A stretch of DNA of 21,768 nucleotides from positions 22,501 to 44,268 of the forward strand of contig CALSCQ010000324.1 of assembly GCA_943704525.1 (NCBI GenBank), given 5' to 3'. Below the pieces are notes generated by a model that searched no databases, was not told the DNA's origin, and saw nothing but the letters and a program-made list of their open reading frames with translations. The first letter of the stretch is position 1. The number at the start of each line of letters is the position of its first letter. Below, piece after piece: positions 19,201 through 21,768 of the stretch. Both the position numbers and the translations under genes were made by a program. The DNA comes from Pigoraptor vietnamica (taxonomy: Eukaryota; Opisthokonta; Filasterea).

Positions 19201-20352
19201 TCCTCTCCGGTCCTCCCGGAATTGGCAAGACGACGGCCGCGCTGGCTGTGTGCCGAGACCTCGGTTACGAGCCCATCGAGTTCAACGCGAGTGACACGCG
19301 AAGCAAGAACAGGTGCGTGCTTTGCAATGTCTGTCACGTGAGTGCAACGGCTTCGTTGGAAATGCGTGAGTGCGCTTGAAGCGTGCGTGTGGGGATCACC
19401 CCAGACCAACACTAAGCCTCGCCACGCAGCCTCCGCGATCACGTGAGCGAGTTGCTTGGCAGCCGCTCCATCGGGGAGTTTTTCAAGGCCGACCGCACGC
19501 CTTCCGCCGCGTTGAAGGTGTGCGCCACGTGACCGGCCCTTTCATTCGGCTCGTCTGTCTGTCGCTACAGTACGATGCACGCGTGTCCCCTAACACACAC
19601 GCACACACACACTCACACACTCACACACACACTCACTCACTCACTCACTCACTCACTCACTCGCTCACTTTCTTTTCCCCACTTGGGCGTCGCAGGGGAA
19701 GGGCCTCGACACCCACAGCCAGCCGTTCAAGCGTCACGTGCTCATCATGGACGAATGCGACGGAATGGGCGGCGGTGACCGCGGCGGACTCGCAGAGCTT
19801 GTGCAGCTCATCAAGACGACCAAGGTGCGCACGCGTCGCGTCTCTGCTGCGTCTTGCTTGTCTGTGTGTGCTTTGCTGCGTTGCTTGTCTGTGCAGTGTG
19901 GTCGGATCCCTTCTGTAGTGCGCGCGTGTAGTGCGCGCGCAAGTGCTGTTTTCGCCGCGCTGCTTGCATTGCGTTGTGCGCGGCTGCCTGCGTTTCCATG
20001 CACCACATGTCCATTCGTCGCGTCCTTCTCTTAACGGCACTAACCACGCGTACGCACACACACACGCACGCGCACGCACGCAGGTCCCCGTGATTTGCAT
20101 CTGCAACGACCACTCGAACCCGAAGATGCGCACGCTCATCAACTACTGCATGGACCTGCGTTTCCAGCGGCCGCAAGTGGCCTCGATTCGCGAGCGCGTC
20201 ATGCAGATTGCGCAGCGCGAGGGCATACAGGTTGACGGGCCGACGCTCGAACAGATCATCACGGCGACAAACAGCGACATTCGACAGGTGCGTGGGGGGC
20301 TGTGGTGTTGGTGTGTGTGTGGGTGTGTGGGTGTGGGTGTGTGTGTGTGTGT

Positions 20353-20388
<36 letters not shown>

Positions 20389-21366
20389 GTGTGTGTGTCT
20401 GTATGCGTGTGTGTGTGTGTGTGTGTGCGTGTGTGTGTGTGTGTGTGCGTATTCGTCGCTTTACATCTACGTAGCTAGTTGGCGTTCGTCTCAAGCAATT
20501 GCTCGCCCATATTTTTCCTCACCATGTCAGATCCGCACACGCCCCTCTCTCGCACAGGTGCTCAATCTGCTCTCAATGTGGCGCATCAACACGACGCGCT
20601 TTTCGTACGACGACGTCAAGGCAAAGCTCGGCGACGCGCGCAAGGACATCCCCCTCGGCCCCTTCGACGCCGTGCGCAAGCTCCTCTCCCACCACGAAGT
20701 GAGCAAGCTGTCGATGTCGGACCGGCTCGACCTCTTCTTCGAGGACTACGACCTCATTCCGCTCATGATGCAAGAGAATTACCTCTCCGTGAACCCCTAC
20801 CGCGCCTCGAGCGAATCGGGCGGCAATTCGCGCAAGGCCGATTTGCGCCGGTGCGTGCGCGTGCGTGCGTCCGTGTGTGGGTCCTCTTGGCGTGTGCGTC
20901 TCATTTACGGAGCGAACTTGTGTCTGTGCCGACGTTTGTCCTGGTTGTGGCTGCGTTGGAGCGGCCGGTGTGCTCCAACTGCGTGTTGGGCGGCTCGATG
21001 CGTTCCCCGTGAGCAGCCGTTCACTTGAATTTGCCCCCTTTTTCCACAGCGTCGAGTTGATGAGCGAGGCCGCGGACAGCTTTTGCGCGGCGGACATTGT
21101 GTCGCGCTCCATTCGCACGGGGCAGAACTGGGGCCTTCTCTCGACGCTCGCCGTGTTTTCTGCGGCGGCGCCGAGCGCAAGCATCAGCGGGGCGTCCACT
21201 GGGTGCGTTTGCGAACTGCGAAAGTGGCATTGCATCGCACTTTGAATCTACGCGTGCGTGGACACGGCCGCGTCGTCACAGCCTCTTCGTACGCGCTCGC
21301 AATCTTGCGTCCCATTTCGCTCACATCTTGCCGCCTTGCTCATTCATTCGCCGCCTCGCTCACGCT

Positions 21367-21408
<42 letters not shown>

Positions 21409-21412
21409 CCAA

Positions 21413-21448
<36 letters not shown>

Positions 21449-21619
21449 ACGCACACGCACACGCACACGCAGGTGGAAGATTGAGTTTCCGCAGTGGCTG
21501 GGGATGAACTCGAAGGTGACCAAGTTCACGCGGATGACGCGCGATTTGCAGCTGCACATGCGCCTCTCTGCGCAGGCGGACCTCCAGGGGACGACGCTCG
21601 ACTACCTCCCGTTCCTACG
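16206..21619 (+). CDS. RFC1: Replication factor C subunit 1 (large subunit), 3' end beyond window
   Basis: Largest subunit of the nuclear clamp loader that opens PCNA with ATP and loads it at primer ends. Sixteen exons join in phase: 16206-16208, 16379-16691, 16791-16846, 16945-17030, 17159-17237, 17373-17426, 17563-17631, 17705-17746, 17913-18968, 19194-19312, 19430-19517, 19696-19824, 20084-20287, 20558-20850, 21050-21202 and 21473-21619. They encode 963 full codons (human RFC1 has 1148). The product opens M-DIRRFF (human MDIRKFF). A Lys/Ser/Pro/Ala linker follows, then a BRCT domain (about 340-427, [16 protein letters not shown]) and the clamp-loader AAA+ module from LLVEKYRP (about 525). 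Walker A is GPPGIGKTT (592-600), Walker B is VLIMDEC (670-676) and sensor-1 Asn is 706. The C-terminal RFC1 collar begins in exons 14-16 and runs off the window. A tandem NPYKKA pair lies in the linker. Intact as far as seen. Confidence 0.97.
16209..16378 (+). other. RFC1 intron 1, directly after the start codon
   Basis: The context CCACCATG is followed at once by GTGTGT, and the intron ends in ATACAG before GACATCCGG. Splicing yields M-DIRRFF, the same start as human RFC1. Reading through instead gives an unrelated upstream extension with no ATG that makes sense. Confidence 0.8.
17284..17305. repeat. (GCAC)n microsatellite in RFC1 intron 5
   Basis: About five GCAC units are near-perfect tandem copies inside intron 17238-17372. 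Confidence 0.75.
19600..19675. repeat. (CA)n and (ACTC)n microsatellite in RFC1 intron 11
   Basis: CACA units pass into about eight ACTC tetramers and then a short pyrimidine tract, just before the CGCAG acceptor at 19695. The repeat occupies the place of the usual polypyrimidine tract. Confidence 0.85.
20054..20083. repeat. (CA/CGCA)n tract at RFC1 intron 12 acceptor
   Basis: CACACACACGCACGCGCACGCACG-type sequence runs directly into the CGCAG acceptor at 20083, with no T-rich tract between. Confidence 0.8.
20288..20450. repeat. Long (GT)n microsatellite after RFC1 donor 13
   Basis: Starting from the donor GTGCGT, the intron becomes nearly pure GT dinucleotides with scattered GC and CT variants for about 150 bp (densest 20332-20450). 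Confidence 0.9.
21369..21406. repeat. 38-base poly-C run in RFC1 intron 15
   Basis: An uninterrupted C run is followed by AACC and then CA repeats. It matches the run at 9630-9664 in length and right-hand context. Confidence 0.9.
21413..21470. repeat. (CA)n then (CGCACA)n microsatellite at RFC1 intron 15 acceptor
   Basis: About a dozen CA units pass into five to six CGCACA hexamers and end in ACGCAG, the acceptor of exon 16. Confidence 0.9.
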
Positions 21620-21768
21620 GTGCGCATTCCGCTGCTTGCTCACGTGACCATGTGTTCTGTGGGCGCTTCTCACAGCGCGTTCGCTATTTCACATTCTCAA
21701 ACATTGAGCTCACCTCTTTTTTGTTTTTTTGTTTTTAATTTTCTCCCTTAATTTACTTCCCTCCCTCC
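21620..21768 (+). other. RFC1 intron 16, incomplete at window edge
   Basis: It begins GTGCGC after exon 16 and stays non-coding to the end. It becomes T- and pyrimidine-rich from 21712, as before an acceptor, so the next RFC1 exon is probably close beyond the window. Confidence 0.7.

Noticed and set aside
19811-20494. Minus-strand His/Thr-rich open frame
   Set aside because: It is the antisense of the GT microsatellite and of RFC1 exon 13.
21083-21647. Pro-rich and His/Thr-rich open frames across 21083-21647
   Set aside because: They are translations of the poly-C and CA repeats in RFC1 intron 15, not genes.

Overview
The window is nuclear DNA from a GC-rich eukaryote. Two genes have clear spliced structures with GT-AG introns, and the gene set (a T-box factor, elongin C, replication factor C subunit 1) is eukaryotic. 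A T-box gene points to an opisthokont. The divergent T-box, its single open frame, the short introns and the head-to-head housekeeping genes suit a unicellular relative of animals or an early fungal or nucleariid lineage better than an animal. This placement is inference; the sequence does not name the species.

Layout. (1) 80-2527, minus: a T-box transcription factor of about 815 residues. A long Tyr/Pro/Gly/Ala-rich disordered N-terminus precedes a C-terminal T-box that carries an unusual internal insert. (2) 2528-13244: about 10.7 kb with no convincing complete gene. It holds a perfect T-box half-site, an AT-rich island, a weak Helitron-like zinc-cluster piece, a G-quadruplex motif, a 35-base poly-C run, one protein-like open stretch, and a marked excess of the words CAGTG/CACTG. 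The last part (12848-13247, minus) may be the first two exons of a protein with a mitochondrial leader. (3) 13757-14471, plus: a kinase-like gene with a broken reading frame. (4) 14762-15788, minus: elongin C in three exons. (5) 16206 to the right edge, plus: RFC1, with sixteen exons visible and its C-terminus lost beyond the window.

Elongin C and RFC1 are head to head, with 417 bp between their start codons. That interval holds three CACGTG boxes spaced exactly 10 bp apart, followed by a consensus E2F site, as expected for an S-phase gene. A CACGTG pair with the same spacing lies between the possible mitochondrial gene and the kinase-like gene. RFC1's first coding exon appears to contribute only its ATG, and the next exon opens with the PCNA-binding motif DIRRFF. 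Donor sites are strongly biased to GTGCGT and acceptors to CGCAG. Several introns carry GT repeats just after the donor or CA repeats just before the acceptor.
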